From positions 142,755 through 206,754 of the forward strand of contig JAQOOI010000014.1 in assembly GCA_028554645.1 (NCBI GenBank): a stretch of DNA of 64,000 nucleotides, read 5' to 3'. The stretch is from Omphalotus guepiniiformis (Eukaryota > Basidiomycota > Agaricomycetes > Agaricales > Omphalotaceae). Under the pieces are notes generated by a model, which made no database searches, was not told where the DNA came from, and saw only the letters and a list, made by a program, of their open reading frames with translations. The position numbers and the translations under genes were made by a program. Positions 42,600 to 51,832 of the stretch are shown here, one piece after another (the first letter of the stretch is position 1; every line of letters begins with the position of its first letter).

Positions 42600-42880
42600 C
42601 GCGGTCAAAGCACACTAGAGCTTATTAGCCAATGTAGCAAACTAACTTTGCCACATAGATTTGCCATTTATATCCTTATCATGCAAAGTAGTTTGCTACG
42701 GTTTTGCTAATAAGCTCTAATTTGCTGAGATGCAGCAAGTGAAAGAAATCAAGGACGACTATCGGACGGTACCTGAGGGGATGATTGCTGCAGCGGAGAG
42801 GGGCCGTCGGCGTACCGCGGGGGAGCAGGGTGAGCTGGCTGCACAACGAGCAACTTTCAGTCCGCTGCAGTAGTTTTGTA
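42600..42880 (+). pseudogene. Scrambled copy of array gene 2, 3' portion in direct orientation
   Basis: It starts at GCGGTCAAAGCACAC, equal to about 39,014 of array gene 2, and resumes after a small inverted-repeat insert with the gene's last ~130 coding bases and the same downstream sequence. The inversion breakpoint is at 42,599/42,600. Indels break the frame. Confidence 0.78.
42616..42719. mobile_element. ~100-bp MITE with TA at both ends
   Basis: Ends read TAGAGCTTATTAGC and GCTAATAAGCTCTA, a perfect 14-bp inverted repeat that extends imperfectly to about 28 bp. The outer TA at each end suits a TA target duplication as in Tc1/mariner-type elements. It is inserted in the pseudogene, and the flanking gene sequence resumes after it. 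A diverged relative is at 44,745. Confidence 0.7.
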
Positions 42881-43094
42881 TCATCTTACATAGTGTTGTA
42901 CTGAGTTCTAAACTCTGTCATAGCATGTTTGAATCAATGAAAGACACCATACAGTATAAATATCCCAAAAATCAGGATTGTGTGAAATATGTTTTTTATG
43001 GGTGATATGGTAGCTTTCCATACCCATTCCATCAATAAATAAACTAACATGACTCCCTTTCATTCTACCTATTCCCCCCTCTTTTATCTCTACA

Positions 43095-43133
43095 GCCAGC
43101 CTGACAGTGTGTCACCACTATAGTCAGGCTGGC
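43095..43133. repeat. 11-bp perfect hairpin
   Basis: GCCAGCCTGAC and GTCAGGCTGGC separated by 17 bases, upstream of array gene 3 by about 160 bp. Confidence 0.7.
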
Positions 43134-43226
43134 GTAATGAATAACCAGTTTTCGCATATGCTCTATCAGTGCTGCTTGAGAGGACTATAAAGGTAATGTA
43201 TGAAATGATTTCTCCATATGTCATTT

Positions 43227-43260
43227 GCCAAACTGGGCCAAACATTCCAAGGGTATATAT
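43227..43260 (+). promoter_or_regulatory. Composite promoter of array gene 3, doubled GCCAAAC
   Basis: GCCAAAC at 43227 and 43237, exactly one helical turn apart, then 10 bp and TATATATATA from 43254. ATG at 43295. Confidence 0.78.
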
Positions 43261-43294
43261 ATAACCCCTTGAGCAAATATGATACCCTGTACAA

Positions 43295-44701
43295 ATGTGT
43301 GCACCTGAAGAACCAACATTTGAAAATGAACACCCATATCCGGCACTCCACAGGCAAGAACCCACACCAAAGTCAAGACCTGCTCTACCCGGCCGTCGGA
43401 CGCAGGCGAATGCGGCGCGGTATGACCTTATTCAAGAAAAGATCACCAAGAGTAAATTCACCAGCCCTTTGTGCCACACCCCCCACTGATTGCTGCATCT
43501 AGTTGAGGCTGAGGAAGAGGCTGAGTGGTTGGCGCATGACATCGCAAAGGCAGAGTGGGAGGCGGCAGTTCGTCGAGTGGATGCCGCGAGACAGGCGGCA
43601 CGGGAGCAGTGGCAACAGCAGAAGGGGGAGGCAGAGCGGCGGGCCGCGGAGCAGAGCGAACAGAAAGCAGCAGGTAAGAAGAGAGCTGTGGAAGAGGGTC
43701 AGAAGGATGCAGAGGAGGAGCGTGCAGAGGCTTCCAGAAGGGACCCTGTGGAGGTCTCCAGGAAGAGAAAAAAGACCACCACAAAATCTAAAGTAAGTAG
43801 ACCACAGGGGTTAGTGTTGGGCATCAACTAAATAGTGTAAATAAAGCAATCCGTGAACGACAGTGAAGGCGATAAGACGCCCGAAGAACAATGCCAGCAA
43901 TGCATGGACAATGACTTGGAGTGCTCAGGCCAGCTGGAGGGGACAAACGGAAGAGCGTGCGCGGAGTGCACGACACAGAAGGGGCAATGCTCTTTCTTGG
44001 AGCGCGCTCCCGTTGAGACTCCGTTTCCCGACCAGCTGACCTATGCGCGGAACACAGCCATTCTCACACGCCTTGACCAACTGGAACGCCGACTGCGTGC
44101 CAACGCCACAGAAGATTCTAGCGTCCGGTCATCATCCGCGGAGTACAGCGCACTAGACACCTTACACCGCCGGATCGACGATCTTGTGGCAGAGATTAAT
44201 ACCACCAGAGAGGAAGTGTTTTTGGGGGGAATCTTTCAAACTGAACGCATGCGTGACTGGTCAGTGGGGCTCGCGGGAGCCACTTGTTCGAATGACCGAT
44301 CAGTGTTGTACCTTGCCTTAAGACACACCTCCCTGCTCCAGGCCCTGATGGAACGCTACCTCAGGCGCAGGAAGCAGAGCGCTTCAGATCTTGCGGAGCC
44401 AGCGATTCCCACAAGCGCCGATAGCCGCATGGTGGAGGAAGTCTGTACAAAAACGACAGGGGAAACGCGAGTAATGATGGACCAAATCTGTGACATCCGG
44501 AAGGGAGCACTGCTGATTCCAATGGAAACTGTAGAGGCACAGACCAGGGACAGCAAGGCAGACCAACCACACATAGCGCTCTTGCGACGCCAGTGGCAAC
44601 AAGCTGAAGCGGACCTCGAAAAGTCCGCCTCCGTGTCGGAGTCCTCTAGGTCGGAGACCTGGGACCCTCCTTCGGGCTCTTCGGAGTTCTGGCAACTGTG
44701 A
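43295..44701 (+). CDS. Array gene 3: Zn2Cys6-like cluster protein with acidic first loop, 433 aa
   Basis: Exons 43295-43451, 43503-43792 and 43847-44701, phases fitting. Family N-terminus (PTFENEHPYP, PALPGRRT, YDLI), then exon 2 EAEEEAEWLAHDIAKAEW, a charged coiled coil and basic SRKRKKTTTK. Exon 3 keeps the six cysteines at standard spacing (CQQC, MDNDLEC, CAEC, CSF), but the first loop is MDNDLE, acidic instead of basic, so contact with DNA phosphate as in GAL4 is doubtful. RIDDLVAEINTTREEV and GGIFQTERMRDW follow; the family Trp before G is Gly here. The C-terminal Ser-rich end is longer than in relatives. Confidence 0.85.
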
Positions 44702-44744
44702 AGGACGTTGTTTATCTATATTGTCCACAATTTTGTACAAGCAT

Positions 44745-44849
44745 TAGAGCTTACATAAGCCCTTTTTGCCTTTTATATCCTTATCACAGATACATGATTG
44801 GCTAGAGATCATGCAATGTAGTTTGCTTACTGTTTGCTAATAAGGCCTA
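44745..44849. mobile_element. Diverged relative of the 42.6-kb MITE
   Basis: Starts TAGAGCTTACATAAGC, ends GCTAATAAGGCCTA, and shares the inner TTTATATCCTTATCA and GTAGTTTGC blocks with 42616-42719. It lies in the 3' flank of array gene 3. Confidence 0.6.
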
Positions 44850-44981
44850 TTGAGAGGCCAGGTTTCTTTTTCATGTAACAAAAATGTACAAGGAGGCTCC
44901 AAAACACTCTCTCTTTGATCTGGCTCCAGAAAAGGAGCTAAAAACATGCAATATTCACCACCAGCTCCAAAGAGAAAGTTA

Positions 44982-45389
44982 CACTGCTGTGGGCCAAGGA
45001 TTTTTGTGTGGGATTTCCGGAGGGTAGAATCTACTCGCATTTGCCGCAGATTTCCGGAAGTGAAAAGACTTCATTTTTGTATAATATCTCATAGATAAAA
45101 ATAAGGAGATTCAATAGGATTTTTGCAGAAGCAGAACTACAGAATTTTAATGAAATTTATATAAAGAAAAATTGGGACAGAAAGAACAAATTTTTCCCTT
45201 TGTTTTATGTATGTAGAAAGAAATAATATTTGCCTTTTTTTCTGCCTCGTAAAAGGGTCGCGTTTTTGCTGAAGGAAAGCTCTGAAAAAGTAAAGAAATT
45301 CTCACAAGTTTTTGCAAATAAATCGCCTAATATGGTAATTCCCCGATTTCCTGCAGGCGAAAACAAAAATCCTTGGCCCACAGCAGTGT
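44982..45389. mobile_element. 408-bp MITE with CACTG ends and TTA target duplication
   Basis: The inverted ends begin CACTGCTGTGGGCCAAGG and match for about 26 bp. TTA flanks both sides (44979-44981 and 45390-45392). A 3-bp TTA/TAA duplication is typical of PIF/Harbinger-type elements; CACT-type ends with 3-bp duplications also occur in CACTA elements, so the superfamily is open. It has no coding capacity. Its right end lies about 70 bp upstream of the TATA box of array gene 4. Confidence 0.82.
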
Positions 45390-45487
45390 TATGTCTCTTT
45401 TAGGCAAATTTCAATGTGCGCACGTGATGTGCTACAAATAGCAGCATACAGCTCCTGCATATAAATGTCCAGAGCCCCAAGCTTGAG

Positions 45488-46590
45488 ATGACCTGCCAAA
45501 TGTCTCGATCACCCACACCCAATTTTGAGCAAGAATACCCCTTGCCCACGCCGTTTGCTCTGGATGAGCCGGAGCCCCGGTCGAAGCCGCCGTTGCCACT
45601 CCGGAAGACTGTGCTAAACCAATCGAGATATGACAAAACAGAGGCCGTAATTGCTGACAGTAAGTTTCTCTCTCTCTGTCACACTGCTGCACTCAAAGAA
45701 ATTGTCAGTTATTGCAGAAGAGACTGAGGAGTGGCAAGCATATGATGCAGCAAGGAGCGCGTGGGAGGCGGAGACAGAGAGGGTGTTGGAGGCACGGCAG
45801 CGTGCACAGGATGAGTGGAGGGCGGAACGGAGATCTCGTGAAGGACCTCGTCCAAGCGAGTCGGAGAAGCGCGGACAGAAGAGAAAATCGCGGGATGGAC
45901 CTTCAAGAAAGGTCAAGTCCAAGGTAAGGTTGCAAAGCCGACTCCAGAATATGTGTAAATGAACAACGTACGTAGCCCTTGGTTATGTCCAGCGAGGAAC
46001 CTGAGCCGGAGCAAATCCGCACCAGCGAAAGCTGCACGCAATGCCAACAGCGTAACATCATCTGCTCGGGCCGGCCTCGTGGTACAAGGGCAAGAGTGTG
46101 CGACAGCTGTCGCAAACTCAAGATTCGATGTTCATTGAGAAACAGTTCTGCGTCGTTCACCAACGGCGCTCCATTGCCCTCCGAGCCGGCGGCCTTGATG
46201 GCGGACCTTCTGCAGCGACTGCAAGCAATCACGGAGCATTTGAGGGATCGGCAACATGTCATGGCAGAGATGAATAAGCAGATCGCGGACTGGGGGCTTG
46301 TAGGAGCTAGTCGTACACGGGAGTGGGCCTTGGCCGAGGCGTTCGCAAGAGGGGCGATCGCCACGCCACAATCACTGACGGTCCTGTACCAAACAGGAAT
46401 TAACGGTGAGCTACGTCTCAGAGAGCTGCTCCACAGGTTATTTCCCCCTTACGACACGGCGGAGAACCGTGAGCATATCGTGACACAGAATCTGGACGCA
46501 ATGACGAAATTCCTGCTGCAGGTAGGGGAGCTGAAGGCCAATGCACGGACTGTGAGCAGAGAGCAATTGCTGGAGGAGATGGATTCATGA
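45488..46590 (+). CDS. Array gene 4: Zn2Cys6-like cluster protein, 333 aa
   Basis: Exons 45488-45659, 45709-45923 and 45976-46590, in phase. A second Met at residue 5 (MSRSPTPNFEQEYP) could be the true start. Exon 1 has the family signature in a diverged form (PPLPLRKT, YDKT). Exon 2 is short, with EETEEWQAYDAARSAW and a basic KRGQKRKSRDG patch. Exon 3 has the exact six-cysteine spacing with basic loops (CTQC, QQRNIIC, CDSC, RKLKIRC), then MNKQIADWGLVGASRTREW. It is the only array gene without the CCAAAC-TATA unit: TATAAAT is at 45460-45466, and a MITE sits where the upstream element would be. Confidence 0.85.
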
Positions 46591-46772
46591 CAGAATGTGT
46601 AGGGATGTCTTGTTTTTTTGTTTTGTATTTCTTGTATGTATATATGTGTGTAATACATATGTATAAACCAAGATATAGAACAAACTAAGGCACAATGACA
46701 AAACGCGGACGTCCGGTATATGGTGTGCCTGGAACCATGTCACATGTGCAACTCCCACGATGCCCAAAGCTG

Positions 46773-46796
46773 GCCAAACATTTGAAGAGTATATAA
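46773..46796 (+). promoter_or_regulatory. Composite promoter of array gene 5: GCCAAAC-N10-TATATAA
   Basis: GCCAAAC 46773-46779, 10 bp, TATATAA 46790-46796, with GCCCAAAGC just upstream. ATG at 46850. Confidence 0.78.
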
Positions 46797-46849
46797 GGCC
46801 TACTACCAGCAACGAAGTTGCCCTCATTTTCCGTGCCAAGTAAACAGCC

Positions 46850-48070
46850 ATGACCAGCCTTGCTGACACTGTCCCCGACTTCACCGCTGAGTACCCTGAC
46901 CCGGCCCCTGTCCCGGAGCCCACCCCAAAAAGCTACCCCGCACTGCCGAGGCGCAAGACACCGCACAACGCAGCGAGGTATGAGGAGATTCAGCATGAAA
47001 TTATTTTGGGTAAGTTCTTGGTATGTGCCTTGTCGGTTCCAATCTAAAACACTGTAACAGTTGATGCTGAGGCCGATGCCGAGTGGAAGGCTTACGACAA
47101 AGCCAAGGCTGAATACAATGCGAGAGTGGGAGAGGTGAGGGCACTGCGCGAGAAAGCAAAGCAGAGATGGAGAAAGGAGCAAGCGGGACGCAGGAAAGCG
47201 GAAGAGGAAGCGGAAGCGCAACGAAGGAGGCGTGAGGCGGAAGAGGAAGCGGCACTGGTTGCTGACGCTGAGGCGGAGCGAGCGGCAGAGCGACAGGCGG
47301 AGCGAGAAGCAGAGCGACAGGCGGAGCGAGAAGCAGAGCGACAGGCGGAGAAAGAGGCAGAGCGACAGGCGGAGCAAGAGGCCGCTGCGGCGCCGAAGAT
47401 TAAAGTTACGAAGACTTACAGCGCCGGGAAGCGGAAGCAACCAACGGAACCGGAGGCGGGGCCTTCAAAAAAGCAAAAGACCTCGGCACAGCCGCAGCGG
47501 AGAGAGGTCATAGAGATCCTCTCCTCGCCTGAGCCAGATGATCAGGCACGTCCGGGCCCATCACACAGACATACTTCACAATCGCCAAGCCCCGACCCCC
47601 CTTCTCGATCCCCGACCCCTCTACGCTCCGTCCCCGCCCTTGGGGAGCACATCCTGAGCGAGATGGAGAAGATCTGGCGGGCAATTCGTGCTCTTGACCG
47701 ACAGATGTCCCGGATGAACCAGCAGATCGCTGCATGGGGCATCTTCCAGGCGAGTCGCACCCGGGACTGGGCAATGGCGAGCGGGGTTGCAGGCGGCGCG
47801 GTCCGAGACCAGCAGAGTCTCAGCATTTTCCTGCAGACCTTGCTGAATGGAGAGCAGCGACTCCGCGGACTCCTTCAGCACTGTGCACCGGCAGCTGGCC
47901 CTACCGCCAACGGGAGCACCTTGCAAGGGCTGTTCGAGAACGAGCACCAGATGGCCTTCACATTTCTGCAGCAACTCGCAGATATCCAAAGTGGTGAACT
48001 CACGGTGACCGAGCAGGAGTTGCACGAGGCCTTTGCGGAGGAACACCCGGCAATGGAGGAGCAGGAGTAG
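46850..48070 (+). CDS. Array gene 5: family member without zinc cluster, 389 aa
   Basis: Two exons, 46850-47009 and 47061-48070 (1,170 nt). Family N-terminus (PDFTAEYPDP, PALPRRKT, YEEI). Exon 2 starts DAEADAEWKAYDKAKAEY and extends into a very regular charged coiled coil with five or more RQAE[RK]EAE units, DNA repeats of 24 bp at about 47,285-47,380. A Ser/Pro linker (SQSPSPDPPSRSP) then leads straight to HILSEMEKIWRAIRAL and the signature MNQQIAAWGIFQASRTRDW. The six-cysteine cluster and the intron before it are absent. It could act as a non-DNA-binding partner of the cluster-bearing paralogues, if they dimerise through shared parts; that is inference. Confidence 0.85.
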
Positions 48071-48535
48071 CGGACCAGGCAGCGGTGGCGGGGCCCGCGG
48101 CCCTCCGCTCTCCTGGCTTTGTAGATATATGTCGAAATAGGTGTACCTACATGTGCTTAATACAATTTTTTTTTCAAATCATTTTATTGTGCGGAGGCCT
48201 ATTAAGCCTATGATGCACTACTGTTATCTACCAAGAGGCCCAGTGCCTCCCTGCGGCCCATGTGCCGGAGGCCCGACGAGCCGGGCATTCCTTAGCCCGT
48301 TTTTGGCGGCCACTTGGAGATTGGGTGTTTGACGTGCATAGTCCCTTGGATGACTGATGCCATGGCACGCTCCGCAGGATAATGTACGGATAATATATAT
48401 AAGACTCAGTAAATGGATGAGTGCCCCGGGGCGTATTCGAATGTCAAGATCTGGTTCGTGAAGCTGCGTTGCGGGGGTATGTTTGTCTGTCCCCCCGCCA
48501 CCGAAAAATAAAATGTAGAACTTCATTCAGTGTAC
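48071..48535. other. Intergenic
   Basis: Holds the 3' end of array gene 5 and no gene that I can support. Short GGCCC-rich blocks (48,235-48,290) form weak inverted repeats. Confidence 0.45.
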
Positions 48536-48539
48536 CTCA

Positions 48540-48642
48540 AAAGGATATATAAAAAAGCCCACTCTTGGTTGACCACTTATGGACAGTGCCATTACTTGAG
48601 TGTACCTTGGCCAAACATGCCAAACAGTAAAAGGGTATATAA
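48540..48642 (+). promoter_or_regulatory. Duplicated promoter of array gene 6
   Basis: Two tandem modules of about 90 bp begin AGTGTACCT and end near GGTTGACCA. The proximal one has GCCAAAC at 48610 and 48619, 10 bp, TATATAA at 48636. The distal one has TATATAA at about 48546 but lacks the CCAAAC stretch. ATG at 48680. Confidence 0.72.
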
Positions 48643-48679
48643 AGCCCGCTCGGTTGACCACTATGGTCCCCCAAATAAG

Positions 48680-49771
48680 ATGGCCAGCACTCAAGAACCC
48701 AACTTTGACCAGATGTACCCGGACCCCCCGTTCACTCATCCGGAGCCTGCCAGTCGGGTTCGACCTGCGCTTCCGTGGCGAAAGACCCCCCAAAACGCCG
48801 CAAGTTATGAGGAAATTGAACATGTCAGAGCTGTCAGTGAGTTGCGATGTGCATGTATGTATGTATATTGCACCCTTCTGATGCAGTCAGTGGACGCCGA
48901 GGAAGATGCAGAGTGGGTGGCGTGGGATGAGGCCAAGGCAAAATGGGAAGCCGACCTCGCGGCAACCCGGATGGAGCGAGCCACAGCAGGAGAAGCGTGG
49001 AAGAGACAACACACTGAGCATGCAGAGCGCCCGACACCATCGAGAATGAACAGAAGCCCTGCAAAGTCACCTGTAAGTACAAGATATATATACACTAATA
49101 CTCTTGTGTACTGAGCTAACAAGACTTAGGATATGGTGAGAGGCCATCAGCAAAGCTGCAGGCAGTGCCACACCGAATGCGACGGGGTTCCTGCGGCCTC
49201 CACAGCTTGTGAGGCGTGCCGGCAGAAAAAAGTGACATGCTCATTTTCAGAGTGTGTAGTCGATCCAGGCACTCCTTCCTCCGTTACCCTGGAGGCTATC
49301 TTTGCCCAAAATCAGGAGATCCTGCAGCGTCTCGATCGAGTGGAGCAGCACTTGAACCAGGTGTCCAACGTGGAAGACCTGGAGGAACGCATGCGCATGG
49401 ATGACTTGGATGCCGCTATGACTACCATGAGGCAGGAGGTCTCTGGTTGGGCAATTTTCCACACGGAGCGGATGAGGGATTGGTTTGTAAGCCTTGCGTT
49501 CGCGCTGAACGACGAAGACGACGAGCGCACCCATTCCATTGTGAATCAAGCGATTATCAACTCCGCAGCACGGCTCGTTGAGATGGAACGCAATCTCAGT
49601 CATGAGTGGGCGTTGAGCCAAGAAGCACAGGCATCCTCGGTTATCCGCTATCCGGCGCTCCCATCGGCGGTCAACAGTCGCATGCTTGACATCCTCAGAG
49701 CACAAGAGATGGCAGCGTTGGACGAGTTCATGGAGCAATACAAGTTCATCGTTGCCCGCGTAGAGCAGTGA
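48680..49771 (+). CDS. Array gene 6: cluster protein with shortened first cysteine loop, 326 aa
   Basis: Exons 48680-48836, 48891-49072 and 49130-49771, in phase. N-terminus PNFDQMYPDP, PALPWRKT, YEEI; short exon 2 with DAEEDAEWVAWDEAKAKW. The cysteines are spaced C-x2-C-x3-C-x9-C-x2-C-x6-C (CRQC, HTEC, CEAC, RQKKVTC). The first loop is three residues shorter than the GAL4 pattern, so a normal binuclear zinc cluster may not form. QEILQRLDRVEQHL, RMDDLDAAMTTMRQEV and WAIFHTERMRDW follow, the second family residue G being A. It is closest to array gene 2 in the C-terminal half (NQAIINSAARLVEMERNLSH). Confidence 0.84.
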
Positions 49772-49957
49772 CACATGAGCAGGTCTGGAAGGAGGTACTG
49801 AGGATCCCCGTCTGCTGGAGGGCCGGTACTTGGCGGGATGATGCCTATAAAGGGCAACTATTTGTACTTACTAGTTTCTGGGTCTTGACCTGAATTTTTT
49901 AAATGTACATATACTTGACCGCACCTTAACGTGACTACGCCAAAAGGACTCCAACAC

Positions 49958-50006
49958 ATTGCCAAGCTGTGCCAAGCTGTGCCAAACAACCTGAAGGGTA
50001 TATAAA
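49958..50006 (+). promoter_or_regulatory. Composite promoter of array gene 7 with repeated GCCAA
   Basis: GCCAAGCTGT twice, then GCCAAAC at 49981-49987, 11 bp, TATATAA from 49999. ATG at 50059. Confidence 0.76.
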
Positions 50007-50058
50007 ACCCCAAAGTCCACCCAGAAATTAGAATCGGTGTCCTTTAGGTGCTAGAAAA

Positions 50059-51127
50059 ATGTTGCCCCCTACCTTTGAAACTGAGTATCCATCACCAGCA
50101 TTTGCCATGAGGGAGCCAATAGCACAGCCAAAACCTGCGCTCCCCTCCCGGCGTACCCCGGTGAATGCAGAGTACTATGATGAGGTTTACCAACAGATCA
50201 AAGCCAGTAAGTAGACTTACTCCTGTCGGTCTAAAGGGAATAACGTCTGCATGCCACGTAGTGGAGGCCCAGGAAGACGAGGAGTGGATAGCATATGACA
50301 AGGCGAAGGCCAAGTGGGTGGAGGAGACGCTCAGGGTAGCCGAGGCGAGGGAAGCGGCGCTGGCGGTGAACAGGCAGAAGGACGAGGATCTGCGGCAGCG
50401 TGGCACTCCTCGGCCCGGCGAAGGGCATAGCGATGAGGAGGGCTGTCGGCTTCCCGACCGTTCTCTCACCGGTAACTCCAGCTTGGATCAGATCCCCGAA
50501 CAGGCCACCTTGCAGGAGATTCACCACCAGAACACTGTAATCCTGGCCCGCCTGGCAGCAATCGAACGATGCGTTGGTATCACTCACCGCGGAGAGGGCA
50601 GTGCCATCAACTGCCGCATCGACGAGCTGTACACTAGCATTAATTCCACCAGGGAGGAATTATCTTGTTGGGGGGTATTTCAAACCGAGCGGCTGCGCGA
50701 CTGGACTGTGGCGGTAGCGCTTGGTTCTAACGTCCACACCCCATCCCTGGGAGTACGTGTCGTGGGAGAGGCTTCTCTCCACGCCGCAGCGCGTCAGCTG
50801 GAGATGGAACGCTTACTGAAAGACAATCAGCTGGCGTCCTTGCACCGCGCCTCCGCTCCCCACGTCCTGGATAGCCGACTGGTTCAGGCCATCCGAAATG
50901 AGGAACTGGCCCAAATGGCAGTGCTCCCAGGGCAAATCCACGAGATCCAGGAGGGCAGGAAGGTTCCCGTTGAGATGATTGTCGCGGAAGAGAAGACCAG
51001 CGCTCGTTTCACCGCCGCGGAGCGCCAACGACTTGTGGAGATTCGCAGCTGGGCAGAAACAATGAGAAACAGCAACCAACCCGGAGCTACAGCGCGGCGA
51101 CCAGGCTCTCCTCCGGCCACAAATTAA
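50059..51127 (+). CDS. Array gene 7: family member without zinc cluster, 337 aa
   Basis: Exons 50059-50206 and 50262-51127 (1,014 nt). Family N-terminus (PTFETEYPSP, PALPSRRT, Y at the expected place, DEVYQQI). Exon 2 begins EAQEDEEWIAYDKAKAKW and a short coiled coil. In place of the cluster is SDEEGCRLPDRSLTG, then ILARLAAIERCV, RIDELYTSINSTREEL and the signature WGVFQTERLRDW. No six-cysteine cluster and no second intron are present. The loss is probably independent of that in array gene 5, because the sequences around the missing part differ. Confidence 0.85.
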
Positions 51128-51832
51128 TGGGTAATGAACCAAGTCTGTTTGTACATATAAAGCCTGAAGCTTAGGAGTACCTGTAAACTGTGTGTGTAGA
51201 CAGTGTGTGTAGATAGATAGTTTATTTACATCATACTAGGTTTTCCAAAAGCCTCACTGACTCATTAGCTGTACTCCTCTGTTGGATTTTGTCCTTAGAG
51301 AGTAAGAAAAGTGACAGAACTCCAGTATAAGCAGGGAACCCGAAGCAACCGCGTAAGGGTTCCCGGATCACATTAACGCGTATATAAGTATCCTAATCTA
51401 GATATCAAACGGATGCCCGGCTATACGACGGACCTCCGCAAGTGTCAAGTTTGATAAATAAGCTCGTATTTCCACATCCTCATCACTTTTGTGAGGGGTA
51501 TGCCACAGACTCAAATTAAAGCATACCCCAGTTCTGCTTGGTTTCTGCTTTGTGTCACCCTAAGGCTTTGATATCGCAACTCACTCATGTGCGTTTATCT
51601 TCAGATGTGCAGGAAAAACCTGGGGAGTGTTTTCACACCTGGGGGTCCCTGGACCACACATGTGTCTGTGGAAGGGACCATTTAAAGGGTGGACTCGATG
51701 CAAACAACTCTTGACTCCCTACCACCACCTTCCTCAAGTAGTGGTCTCATTCTTCATTTGGTAGGTTGGCTACCACCTAAGCCTTCTTTGCTGAACCTGT
51801 TAGGTAATCCCAAGTATTACAATACCCCTACA
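51128..51832. other. Intergenic upstream of the second SNF2-like gene
   Basis: No gene seen. An open frame reaches back to 51689, but its N-terminal 48 residues look non-coding; I start the next gene at 51833. Confidence 0.5.
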
